A stretch of 45,572 nucleotides of DNA from an uncultured Croceitalea sp. (GTDB taxonomy: Bacteria > Bacteroidota > Bacteroidia > Flavobacteriales > Flavobacteriaceae), in NCBI GenBank assembly GCA_947503285.1, contig CANNDD010000013.1, positions 1 through 45,572 on the forward strand. The letters run 5' to 3'. Numbering within the stretch: the first letter of the stretch is position 1; every line of letters begins with the position of its first letter. The notes under the pieces are model-generated. The model worked only from the letters and a program-made list of their open reading frames with translations. It had not been told where the DNA came from and did not search any database. The translations under genes were made by a program, and so were the position numbers. Shown piece by piece: positions 34,445-41,494 of this stretch.

Positions 34445-34792
34445 TTATATATTTTTTAGATTAAAATTCAGTTCCATCACCGCTTCTCGGTACTCGTCGT
34501 CTGATATGCCACCCTGGCCATTTATAAAATCATGCCCAGCGTTTTGCATTACCGCCTTTACGGCTTCATATACATCACTGGCCTCATCCATGTTCTTACC
34601 AAAACACCTGATATTGGCCGCAAAGCCCCTTCGGTCTTTACTCATGCCCTTGGTCTCTTCTATACCGAAAAGCACAAACGGCGTTCTCACATTCTCACCT
34701 GCCAGCCCCCAATTCACCTTGTCGGCTACCAAGTCAGCTACAAGGGCATCGTTCACAAGAACCTGGGCGATATGTTGCGCGATTATTTTCAT
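34445..34792 (-). CDS. Tail completion/terminator protein (DUF3168-like)
   Basis: The 115-residue protein (IIAQHIAQVLVNDALVADLV) matches the style of DUF3168 tail-completion proteins. These have an N-terminal helix, the phrase RTPFVLFGIEE, and a helix with MDEASDVYEAVKAVMQNAG. Such proteins cap the tail tube and join it to the head. It lies directly before the tail tube gene, with two bases between them, which is the conserved order. Confidence 0.72.
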   Translation of the reverse strand: MKIIAQHIAQVLVNDALVADLVADKVNWGLAGENVRTPFVLFGIEETKGMSKDRRGFAANIRCFGKNMDEASDVYEAVKAVMQNAGHDFINGQGGISDDEYREAVMELNFNLKNI

Positions 34793-34794
34793 TT

Positions 34795-34980
34795 CTACAT
34801 TTTAACCGCATCACCTGCCTTTATCGCTTTTTCGGCAATAGCGGCATCAATACGTACCGTCTGGTTTCGCCTATGGGGCAAACCATATTTGCGCAAGGGG
34901 TTGACCACCTTGACCATTATTTTTTTATTGTCGCCCGTTTTTAAAACGGGATCCTCTTTTTGTTCTTTTTCTTTTGCCAT
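34795..34980 (-). CDS. Small basic protein of the neck region
   Basis: The 61-residue lysine-rich protein (AKEKEQKEDPVLKTGDNKKI) lies between the neck and tail-completion genes, with gaps of two and nine bases. A short strand-like core (MVKVVNPLRKYGLPHRRNQTVRI) is visible only in part. No family is recognised; operon placement supports it as a real phage gene. Confidence 0.55.
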   Translation of the reverse strand: MAKEKEQKEDPVLKTGDNKKIMVKVVNPLRKYGLPHRRNQTVRIDAAIAEKAIKAGDAVKM

Positions 34981-34989
34981 CGCACTATA

Positions 34990-35454
34990 TTATGTTGTAC
35001 TCAATCTGTCTATCTGTTTTTGCACCAAATCGGCAGCCGCCTTTTCGGATTTTGACACTGTTTGCGCCTCTACATTCTGCAAGGCCCTGTTGCGGGCGGT
35101 TGGCGTGACCGTATTGATGCCTTTACGGGTGCCACGGCCACGACCCCTCAATTTTACCCCTTTAGGCACCACCATGTAACGGTAATACCCATCATTTCTA
35201 CCACTTTTACCAGGGGCCACCGCGATTGCCGGATTGCCATTGGTACGGCGGCCAGGTATCGTGCGAACCGCTACCGAACGGGCCAGCCTACCTTTGTCTT
35301 TTGGCAACTGGCTTCGATAAGCCAAAACTATAGGCCGCGCCAAGCGCCGCATCAACTTCAATACCTCAGTGCGTTTTACGCGGTCAGAAAGTTGCTTTAA
35401 TTTTCTGTTCAATTGGTCAAAACCCTCTATTTGGGTTACATTAAGTCTAGCCAC
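34990..35454 (-). CDS. HK97 gp10-like neck protein
   Basis: The 154-residue protein has the N-terminal pattern IEGFDQLNRKLKQLSDRVKR and the following LPKDKGRLARSVAVR typical of the HK97 gp10 family. It ends in a helical segment (EAQTVSKSEKAAADLVQKQI). These proteins sit at the head-tail joint. It overlaps the head-closure gene by eight bases. Confidence 0.78.
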   Translation of the reverse strand: MARLNVTQIEGFDQLNRKLKQLSDRVKRTEVLKLMRRLARPIVLAYRSQLPKDKGRLARSVAVRTIPGRRTNGNPAIAVAPGKSGRNDGYYRYMVVPKGVKLRGRGRGTRKGINTVTPTARNRALQNVEAQTVSKSEKAAADLVQKQIDRLSTT

Positions 35455-35797
35455 GTTGGGTGCATTTTATTTCCATATATCGCCTACGGCCCGTCATAAC
35501 CTTTGGGCTACCTATGACTTGGTATTCACCGTCAAAATCCTTGACCGTTAGGTCACCGCCCCTGTCAAATAGTTCGGCAGCAAAGCGCATTTGATAACGT
35601 ATCTCTGAAACATCCAGCACCCGACCATCTTCTTCTGCCTTTGGGTTGCCATCTATCCGCTTTGCGGGGAAAACGCCCAACGAAACCGGCTCATCGGCCC
35701 TAACCAAGGTGCCACTGGCACTTTTGACCACTGTTTTTTCAAAGAACTCTATTCGGCTGGTCATTTCACCCGCCATTGGCCATTTTTCTACCCCCAT
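35447..35797 (-). CDS. Head-closure/head-tail adaptor protein (SPP1 gp16-like)
   Basis: The 116-residue protein contains the family's usual layout: GEMTSRIEFFEKTVVKSASG, then VSLGVFPAKRIDG, RYQMRFAAELFDRGGDL and a final YMEIKCTQRG. An alternative start at the eighth codon (MAGEMTSR) is close to typical family N-termini. It follows the connector gene with a ten-base overlap. The role is to close the portal pore and join the tail. Confidence 0.78.
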   Translation of the reverse strand: MGVEKWPMAGEMTSRIEFFEKTVVKSASGTLVRADEPVSLGVFPAKRIDGNPKAEEDGRVLDVSEIRYQMRFAAELFDRGGDLTVKDFDGEYQVIGSPKVMTGRRRYMEIKCTQRG

Positions 35798-36351
35798 CTT
35801 TTATACGGTCTTAGCGCAGCTTGAAAACTGCGTTTGTAACTTGTGGGCAGGGCACCATCTTCACGAAACCTTTCTTTGTGCGAAAATCGGAGCAACACCG
35901 CCGACTGAATGCCCGGTGGCATTTTATCGTTATCGTAGCCCGCAGTACAGGTTATCGTAATCGGAAAATCATTATCGCCCTGCAAACCAGGGACTGATTG
36001 CCAACCAAACTTCAGCTTATTGGCCCGGTCAACTTCATAGAGCAAATAATCACCGTCCGCAACGGTCTGCAAAACACCATCAGCGTCCACATATTGAACC
36101 TGTTCAATACTTTGAACGGGATATATCGGTAACTCAAACACTTTGGGCCATTCACTTAACTGAATGGTCACCGACCGTTTTAGTATTGTGGATTCGATAT
36201 AATTTTCAGCATCTTCGACAGCGGCAATCAACAAAAGGGCATAAAGGTCATCAGACTCCGTTTCGGGTATATTGCTATTGGCCTTTGCCATTGCAATGGA
36301 AACAACCTGACTACCTTGTGCCATATCGCCGTAGATGATGTTGTAGTGCAT
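35788..36351 (-). CDS. Head-tail connector protein (gp6-like)
   Basis: I start at the ATG at 36351 (MHYNIIYGDMAQGS), because a longer frame to 36417 would overlap the upstream gene by 56 bases. The 187-residue protein has the gp6-like features: DDLYALLLIAAVEDAENYIE near the start, WPKVFELPIYPVQSIEQVQY in the middle, and ITCTAGYDNDKMPPGIQSAV before a C-terminal helix. These proteins form a ring under the portal. Confidence 0.8.
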   Translation of the reverse strand: MHYNIIYGDMAQGSQVVSIAMAKANSNIPETESDDLYALLLIAAVEDAENYIESTILKRSVTIQLSEWPKVFELPIYPVQSIEQVQYVDADGVLQTVADGDYLLYEVDRANKLKFGWQSVPGLQGDNDFPITITCTAGYDNDKMPPGIQSAVLLRFSHKERFREDGALPTSYKRSFQAALRPYKRWG

Positions 36352-36361
36352 TAAATTAAGA

Positions 36362-36595
36362 TTACACCAACTTGCCATAACCATCTTCACAGATGGTATC
36401 GGCCTGTTTCGTTTCAAGGTTTACAAATTCACCAACTGTATGGCTTAGCAGATAACGACCTGATAGGGATTTCAAGACCTTGATGGTCTTTTCCCCTTTT
36501 TTGGCCTTCTTCTTGACCTTGTTGATTTCTACGGATTCAGCTTTGGCAGCAGCCTCTTCATCCAACACTTCTTGACTTTTTTCAACTTCTTGCAT
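36362..36595 (-). CDS. Small hypothetical protein downstream of the capsid gene
   Basis: The 77-residue protein is charged and helical at the N-terminus (QEVEKSQEVLDEEAAAKAES, KVKKKAKKGEK). A short strand-rich C-terminal part follows (LSGRYLLSHTVGEFVNLETK). Similar small genes with an SH3-like tail often follow capsid genes in phages. It is separated from the capsid gene by a strong hairpin. No family is assigned. Confidence 0.6.
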   Translation of the reverse strand: MQEVEKSQEVLDEEAAAKAESVEINKVKKKAKKGEKTIKVLKSLSGRYLLSHTVGEFVNLETKQADTICEDGYGKLV

Positions 36596-36619
36596 ACTAC
36601 TGATTTTAAGGGTTTAGTA

Positions 36620-36646
36620 AAGGTCACTGACATAGTCAGTGACCTT
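36620..36646. terminator. 12-bp perfect hairpin after the capsid gene
   Basis: AAGGTCACTGAC and GTCAGTGACCTT form a perfect 12-pair stem with a three-base loop. It lies between the capsid stop codon and the next late gene. No T run follows on the minus strand, so it is more likely an attenuator, an RNA-processing site or an mRNA-stabilising end than a complete terminator. Confidence 0.55.
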
Positions 36647-36676
36647 AAACAACCAACTAATTACACATGAACTACT

Positions 36677-38008
36677 TTATGCGATTGTAATCTTTTTGTT
36701 TGCCGCAAAGGCCTTCGGATTGCTCGCCATGATATCACGATGCACGTTAACAATTAACCTTACCTCATTACTATCGGCCCTTGTATTTTCATCTGCCTTT
36801 ATATTGATGCCTCCCCAAAAAGCAGCTTCAACAGACTTAAAGTCACCGTAAATTATTGGATATTCGACACCACCATTTAATACGGGCATCAAAGACGTCT
36901 TCTTGGCTACACCACCGTACAATTCATTTTCTTTGCTCATCAGGAACAGACCACTACCTTCATCGATAGGAATCTCTTTTGCTATAGAGGCTAGCTTTTT
37001 ATGCATGAGGTACAACAGCCCATCTTCTGTAGCATCTTCTTCATCAACTTCACCCTCTAGCTGTAAAATCTTAGTGCGCGTTAAACCCCCTGCCGCACCG
37101 GCAAAATCAAATGCCAGGGCATCGTTTAAAAGTCCTAAAGTATTTGGCGCAACACCATCACCGTTAATAAGGTCAAGCATCAATCGCCTACTCAATGCCT
37201 GAGTGGTTCTAGTACCGAGAACACCCATGATATTAATCGAGGACTGCGCCAACAACTGGTTAGATATGTACACCATCATGCCAGTACGTTTTGGCTTAAG
37301 GACACGTTTGGCCATTGCGACTTTTTGAGCGGTCAAACCCTCGGTTTCATCAACGTTCTCAAAAGTGAAGTCAGCCACAGAGTGTAAAGGGTAGTCACCA
37401 ACAACATCATACATTGGGGTAATACCCAAATCTTCGATACTCAATCTATCGACAAAGGCAGGTAACACTTTGCCTGCTTCTTCTTGCACCGTGCTACCGC
37501 CAAACCCGCCACCATCTTCAGTGACCGTTTGTGCATCGGCCCTGGTAACACCCTTGGCCCCTCTAAAAGACATTGATGCAGGAATGTTAAACCCTTTTGT
37601 ATTAGCATTGACAACGCCAGAGTTTCTTAGTTCTTCAATGGCAATCTCATTGATTTCTTTTTCGGCACCGTCCACTGCATTGCGGTCAACTACTATGCCC
37701 ATCATTCGCTTAACGTCAAAACGTTGTTGGATGCTACGCTTTTCTTCTTCTTCACCATTACCCAAAGTGGTATCAACAGGTGTCGCAGACGCCTGTGCGG
37801 CGGCCCGTTGGTTTTCTTCATAAGCAACGGCCATCTTTAACTCACTGCGTAAATTTTCGATTTTTTCTTGTGATGCATTGAATAAAGTTGTCTCTTGTTC
37901 GTTCAACGAACGCGCTACACCTTTATCATCTTTTGCGCCTTCTACGATTGCCTTTTGAGCGGTCAACTCGGATTGAAGGTCTTGTCTAATTTGAATCGAC
38001 TTTCTCAT
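36677..38008 (-). CDS. HK97-fold major capsid protein
   Basis: The 443-residue protein begins with a coiled-coil delta-domain (SIQIRQDLQSELTAQKAIVE). The HK97-type shell domain follows, recognisable by AGKVLPAFVDRLSIEDLGIT, the strand region YDVVGDYPLHSVADFTFENV, and the end NEVRLIVNVHRDIMASNPKA. A short linker near residues 75-95 is a plausible protease cleavage region. The protease gene lies immediately upstream (four-base overlap) and the portal gene before that, the canonical HK97 order. Confidence 0.92.
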   Translation of the reverse strand: MRKSIQIRQDLQSELTAQKAIVEGAKDDKGVARSLNEQETTLFNASQEKIENLRSELKMAVAYEENQRAAAQASATPVDTTLGNGEEEEKRSIQQRFDVKRMMGIVVDRNAVDGAEKEINEIAIEELRNSGVVNANTKGFNIPASMSFRGAKGVTRADAQTVTEDGGGFGGSTVQEEAGKVLPAFVDRLSIEDLGITPMYDVVGDYPLHSVADFTFENVDETEGLTAQKVAMAKRVLKPKRTGMMVYISNQLLAQSSINIMGVLGTRTTQALSRRLMLDLINGDGVAPNTLGLLNDALAFDFAGAAGGLTRTKILQLEGEVDEEDATEDGLLYLMHKKLASIAKEIPIDEGSGLFLMSKENELYGGVAKKTSLMPVLNGGVEYPIIYGDFKSVEAAFWGGINIKADENTRADSNEVRLIVNVHRDIMASNPKAFAANKKITIA

Positions 38009-38652
38009 TTTTCTATTAAGTTTTTATTTAAAATGTATTGAGCTTCAAACCTGCTCAGGGTCTTGTTTTTAGCGTATACGCCTTTTGAACCGTTGTCCGG
38101 TGTGCGTTGCCCGGTATTGGCTTTAGTGTTCTTAGCGACGGCCGTACGGATGACCTCTAAATTTTTTGTGTTTCGTGCCACTGCATCGGGGTTTGATGGA
38201 ACGGTCACTATGGACCATGCAAGCAAATCCATTCTAGTGAAATACAATACATCAGGATTTTCACCTTTATCAAAATCACCCCAGTGGTATTCTTTTACAT
38301 CTGCACGGATTGAAGCCCCACGAAGAATGCCGTCACGTACTTTTCGAAATACTTTTTCAGCCAAAGGGTTGTCTTCACCATTTTGAAATGTCACCACGGC
38401 AACCAATTCGTTATTTTCTGACCGAACTTCTGATGTGCCCAATACTTGGTCAGGGTCACCACTCCAATCGTTATGCTGATAAGTCACTATTGGGTTTTTT
38501 TGGTAACGCTCCAAGCCCCAACCACCAGGCACAAAAACAGTATCATAGGTATCAACTGCTTCAGAAGAAATTACAAATACAGCTGTTCTTTTTTCGACAT
38601 CGACGCTATCTGCCCTAAATTGACCAAACCTTATCTGCTCTCTACTCTCCAT
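38005..38652 (-). CDS. HK97-family prohead protease
   Basis: The 215-residue protein shows the family pattern: SEAVDTYDTVFVPGGW near the start, IVTYQHNDWSGDPDQVLG with a likely catalytic His, and DGILRGASIRADVKEY with the serine (GASIR). The segment DLLAWSIVTVPSNPDA matches the conserved SxVxVPxNxxA motif. It matures the capsid by cutting the delta-domain. It overlaps portal and capsid genes by eleven and four bases. Confidence 0.92.
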   Translation of the reverse strand: MESREQIRFGQFRADSVDVEKRTAVFVISSEAVDTYDTVFVPGGWGLERYQKNPIVTYQHNDWSGDPDQVLGTSEVRSENNELVAVVTFQNGEDNPLAEKVFRKVRDGILRGASIRADVKEYHWGDFDKGENPDVLYFTRMDLLAWSIVTVPSNPDAVARNTKNLEVIRTAVAKNTKANTGQRTPDNGSKGVYAKNKTLSRFEAQYILNKNLIEK

Positions 38653-39865
38653 CTGTAAGTTGTTTTTTTAATTGTAATTCGCTCAACATGTTGGCTGGTT
38701 GTAAAAAGTCGTCACCACCTTCATAGGGTTCCATATCTTCGAGCTTTCGAATTTCATTGGAGTTAATGGCCCTGATGAACCAAAGGTCTTTGTAGTATTG
38801 CGCCCTTGCCTTTGGGTCGGCCTCGAGCAATTTTCTGTAGTTGATAAAAACCACATTGCCCTGTGCCTTTTCGGCGGGGCTCAATAGTTTGCGCTCGATT
38901 TCTTCCTTTATCCGCTCAGCCAATGGCATTACGGCGGTTTGCAAGTATTCAATGGACATTTGCACCAAAAAATTATAACCACCTTCACCTTTGGCGTGCA
39001 ACTTGTGCAACGGTATTTTTAACCATCGGGCAATATCTTCAACACCCTGGGCCTTTGCTTCTATAAACTGGGCCTCTTGTGGTGACAGTGCAATACGCTT
39101 GTACTTCATGCCTTCATCCAATACGCTGACACGGTGCTTATCACTGGAATCCAATTGATGGCTGAACACCTTTTGAAGTGCTTTTTTGCCTTGACCGGTG
39201 ATACCCGTAGTATCGGTTTCTATAACCCCATACGAAACTCCCCGGTCTCCATAGGCGTCGGCGGCATAAATATCAGCTTCAAGGGATATACTCATGCTAT
39301 CTGCGGCATATTGAACAACACCTATGCCCTTCACGCCATCCCAACTGAAACCTGTTACATGAAATATCTCATCTGAAAACAGGTATGTTTTTTCACCCCT
39401 GACCTTGTACCACAAGACGTTTTCTTTTCGGTAGACCGTAACATCTTCGGGGTGCAACAAAATCAATTCCAACACCTCACCGGCACTGTTACGGACTATT
39501 CGGGCAAAAGCCTTTCCTTTTACAATGGCGCAAACTGAAAACGTGAACCAAAAATTGAATGCGGTCATGCATTTATTAGGTTCTTTGTGGATTAAATAGC
39601 CTACCGGGTGCCCGGACAAAAGCCTTTTTTTATTGCCATCTTCATTGTGTATGTGCTTTGGCAATAATGCTATGGAATCGGCAATGGTATTCACACCACA
39701 CCAAAACGCGGATATCTTCAAACTTGAATTTGGGTTGATTTTTTTACCCGCTTTAGTAGAAGCCCCACTACCCATTAAAGAGAAAAGCGGCCACAGAGTA
39801 CCATTGGCACCTACTGACCGCTTTTGATTTGCAAAATTTGATATGGACCGATTAAAGAGATTCAC
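38642..39865 (-). CDS. HK97-family portal protein
   Basis: The 407-residue protein starts at a GTG at 39865; the same frame runs a little further upstream without an ATG. Family features are ISAFWCGVNTIADSIALLPK, YLIHKEPNKCMTAFNFWFTF, the stem-wing part (EEIFHVTGFSWDG-like) and VEDIARWLKIPLHKLHAKGE. The end, EIRKLEDMEPYEGGDDFLQP, is typical of portals. It forms the dodecameric DNA-entry ring. Terminase normally precedes portal directly; here about 2.8 kb of accessory DNA separates them. Confidence 0.92.
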   Translation of the reverse strand: MNLFNRSISNFANQKRSVGANGTLWPLFSLMGSGASTKAGKKINPNSSLKISAFWCGVNTIADSIALLPKHIHNEDGNKKRLLSGHPVGYLIHKEPNKCMTAFNFWFTFSVCAIVKGKAFARIVRNSAGEVLELILLHPEDVTVYRKENVLWYKVRGEKTYLFSDEIFHVTGFSWDGVKGIGVVQYAADSMSISLEADIYAADAYGDRGVSYGVIETDTTGITGQGKKALQKVFSHQLDSSDKHRVSVLDEGMKYKRIALSPQEAQFIEAKAQGVEDIARWLKIPLHKLHAKGEGGYNFLVQMSIEYLQTAVMPLAERIKEEIERKLLSPAEKAQGNVVFINYRKLLEADPKARAQYYKDLWFIRAINSNEIRKLEDMEPYEGGDDFLQPANMLSELQLKKQLTDGE

Positions 39866-39891
39866 CCAAGCTTGTTTAGCGTTGGGTAAAT

Positions 39892-40053
39892 TTATAGAGT
39901 GGTTTTACTTGAAAAGGTAGACATTGTCGCGTTTTTGTCTAATTCAAAATATGTTCTGAATTTTTCTCCGTCAAGAGTTGTGCATTTACTAATGATTTGG
40001 ACAATTTCATCAACAGAAAAATACTTAGCACCGGTTAATATTTTATGTTTCAT
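39892..40053 (-). CDS. 53-residue hypothetical protein
   Basis: A short frame encodes KHKILTGAKYFSVDEIVQII and SKCTTLDGEKFRTYFELDK, a plausible soluble helix-strand mini-protein without TM segments. It lies between the two-TM gene and the portal gene on the late strand, ending 26 bases before the portal start. It is part of the accessory island or its border. No family is recognised. Confidence 0.4.
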   Translation of the reverse strand: MKHKILTGAKYFSVDEIVQIISKCTTLDGEKFRTYFELDKNATMSTFSSKTTL

Positions 40054-40057
40054 TATT

Positions 40058-40246
40058 TTAGGCTGTTTTTGCTTTGGTCATAAACATTATGGCTCCTATC
40101 ACTAAGACGAGGGCCATCAATAACAATACCAATGCCTGTCTTGACCAATGCGCTAGAAACCAAGGTAACGTCAAAAGGGCACTCAGAGCAAAACAGATTG
40201 CGAATGTTGTTATGATTATCAAAAGAAATACTAAGGTTGTTCTCAT
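40058..40246 (-). CDS. Small two-TM membrane protein
   Basis: The 62-residue protein is almost wholly hydrophobic, with two TM helices (TTLVFLLIIITTFAICFALS and LVLLLMALVLVIGAIMFM) around a short polar loop (AHWSRQA). It begins one base after the recombinase stop and is probably co-transcribed with it. Topology would suit a holin or a small toxin-like peptide, but nothing specific supports either. Confidence 0.5.
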   Translation of the reverse strand: MRTTLVFLLIIITTFAICFALSALLTLPWFLAHWSRQALVLLLMALVLVIGAIMFMTKAKTA

Positions 40247-40247
40247 A

Positions 40248-41042
40248 TTACATTGGTATGGGTAATCTTTGAATTACCTTAGTGCTTATTCTTAAATAAA
40301 CCATTGTGGTCTTTACCGAGCTATGCCCTAAAAACCTTGATATGGTTGCAATGTCGACACCTTTTTCATGCAAATGGGTTGCGCAAGTATGTCGTAATGT
40401 ATGTATGCTGGCATCAGGGTGAAGGTGTTTTTTAACCAATTTATTACAACTGCTAGATGTGTATTTTATGGTTTTTTGACCATTAAAGAGGTAATCTACG
40501 GGTTTGTATTTTCTATAATATTGCTCAAGCAATCGAAGGGTGTTCAGGTTTATCGGTATGATGCGGTCTTTCGAACCCTTACCTAGATTGATTTTGATGA
40601 CCATTCGATTACGGTCGATGTCTTTTAGTTTTAAATTCAATAATTCGCTTATTCTTAATGCTCCTGAATAACTAATAGTCAAAATGCACCGATGTTTTAA
40701 ATTCTTGATTGCCTTTATCTTCTTTTCCGTTTCGACCCCATCTAAGACCAAAGGCAATTTTTTTGCCCGTTTAGGGCGTTCAATTTTATCTATATGGATA
40801 TTACTACGGTTGAGCATATATTTTGCATAAAGTTTTAAAGACCCTATAATTTGATTTTGCTGAGATGTACTTGTATAGCTTTGGTCGAGAAGATATTTCG
40901 TGATTTCAGCAAAAGTTATATGGGATGGGCTTTTATTCTGACTTTTCAAAAACCTTGACAAATAAAAAACATAGGTTTTAATTGTTCTGGCAGAATAGTT
41001 TCTATTATTTAATTTTTTTTTAAAAACTTCTAAGGTGTTCAT
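40248..41042 (-). CDS. XerC/D-like tyrosine recombinase adjoining a cassette array
   Basis: The 264-residue enzyme has a SAM-like core-binding domain (about 1-90) and a complete catalytic domain. The visible catalytic residues are Arg130 (GALRISELL), Lys155 or Lys158 (GKGSKDR), His214 and Arg217 (HTLRH), His240 (LGHSS) and nucleophile Tyr249. It is close in style to XerC/D and integron integrases, but the IntI-specific insertion between the GKGSKDR and HTLRH segments is absent. It sits inside the structural operon between TerL and portal, far from the att site, so it is unlikely to be the phage's own integrase. Its start is 53 bases from the first GTT boundary of a set of inverted-repeat-bounded cassettes, which is where an integron would have attI. 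Confidence 0.9.
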   Translation of the reverse strand: MNTLEVFKKKLNNRNYSARTIKTYVFYLSRFLKSQNKSPSHITFAEITKYLLDQSYTSTSQQNQIIGSLKLYAKYMLNRSNIHIDKIERPKRAKKLPLVLDGVETEKKIKAIKNLKHRCILTISYSGALRISELLNLKLKDIDRNRMVIKINLGKGSKDRIIPINLNTLRLLEQYYRKYKPVDYLFNGQKTIKYTSSSCNKLVKKHLHPDASIHTLRHTCATHLHEKGVDIATISRFLGHSSVKTTMVYLRISTKVIQRLPIPM

Positions 41043-41094
41043 GCTTCAAGTATTAATATTGTTGGTGTTGGTGTCGAGTGTTGTTTATATGGGA

Positions 41095-41333
41095 GTTGGT
41101 GGGGAATGACCACAAGGGTCGTATTGCTTCCGCTATAAAAAATTAAATAGTCATAATTCCATAAATCCTTTTGTACTTCCAGTTTTCTATAAAGTAATCA
41201 AGTGCTTCTTGAATATGGTTAAAGTCCTCCATTGTTACAGCATAATAACCATAGTCGTGATGTTCATAAAATATTTTGTACTCGTTCATATATTTAATTT
41301 TTTAGACTCTCGCAACACTCATTCCCCACCAAC
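41095..41333. repeat. Cassette 1: 14-bp perfect terminal inverted repeats
   Basis: GTTGGTGGGGAATG at 41095-41108 and CATTCCCCACCAAC at 41320-41333 are perfect reverse complements and enclose the 48-residue gene. In integrons the 5' end of a cassette is complementary to the outer arm of its own attC, which predicts exactly this. Upstream, 41061-41083 repeats parts of the same arm (GTTGGTG and GAGTGTTG), as an insertion site might. Confidence 0.7.
41143..41289 (-). CDS. 48-residue cassette protein
   Basis: The frame starts at an ATG (41289) and encodes NEYKIFYEHHDYGYYAVTME followed by a helix (EALDYFIENWKYKRIY). It is acidic and aromatic-rich with no signal or TM segment. It is the only gene inside the first inverted-repeat-bounded cassette and fills most of it, which supports it as a real small gene. 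No family is recognised. Confidence 0.55.
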   Translation of the reverse strand: MNEYKIFYEHHDYGYYAVTMEDFNHIQEALDYFIENWKYKRIYGIMTI

Positions 41334-41494
41334 GGCTCGGGAAGAACTACGCATCACATTAAGTCAGTTAGCATTTGTTTAATTCATTATTACCTTATGG
41401 CAACTCACCACAACAAAGGATAAGACCTATAGATGCGTAGCCCAAGTCCTTTACGTGTATGCTACGCATCCACAGGACTTAATCCCGAGCCGTT
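41331..41494. repeat. attC-like multi-stem hairpin between cassettes 1 and 2
   Basis: The ends AACGGCTCGGG (41331-41341) and CCCGAGCCGTT (41484-41494) are perfect 11-base reverse complements. Next to them ATTAAGTC (41358-41365) pairs with GACTTAAT (41476-41483). Inside, GATGCGTAGC (41432-41441) pairs with GCTACGCATC (41461-41470), and a third copy CTACGCATC lies at 41347-41355. The outer AAC and GTT are shared with the ends of the two flanking cassettes. No gene fits in this stretch. Confidence 0.7.

Noticed and set aside
34532-35179. Plus-strand frame of 215 codons across the neck genes
   Set aside because: It lies antisense to three well-supported phage genes (tail completion, small basic protein, gp10-like) and has no recognisable domain.
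39881-39887. GTTGGGT near the portal start as a further cassette border
   Set aside because: It matches GTTRRRY, but this 7-base degenerate motif is expected several times by chance in this much DNA, and no complementary partner is seen.
40058-40246. Second holin or toxin call for the two-TM protein
   Set aside because: Topology alone fits many small membrane proteins, and it is far from the lysis cassette.
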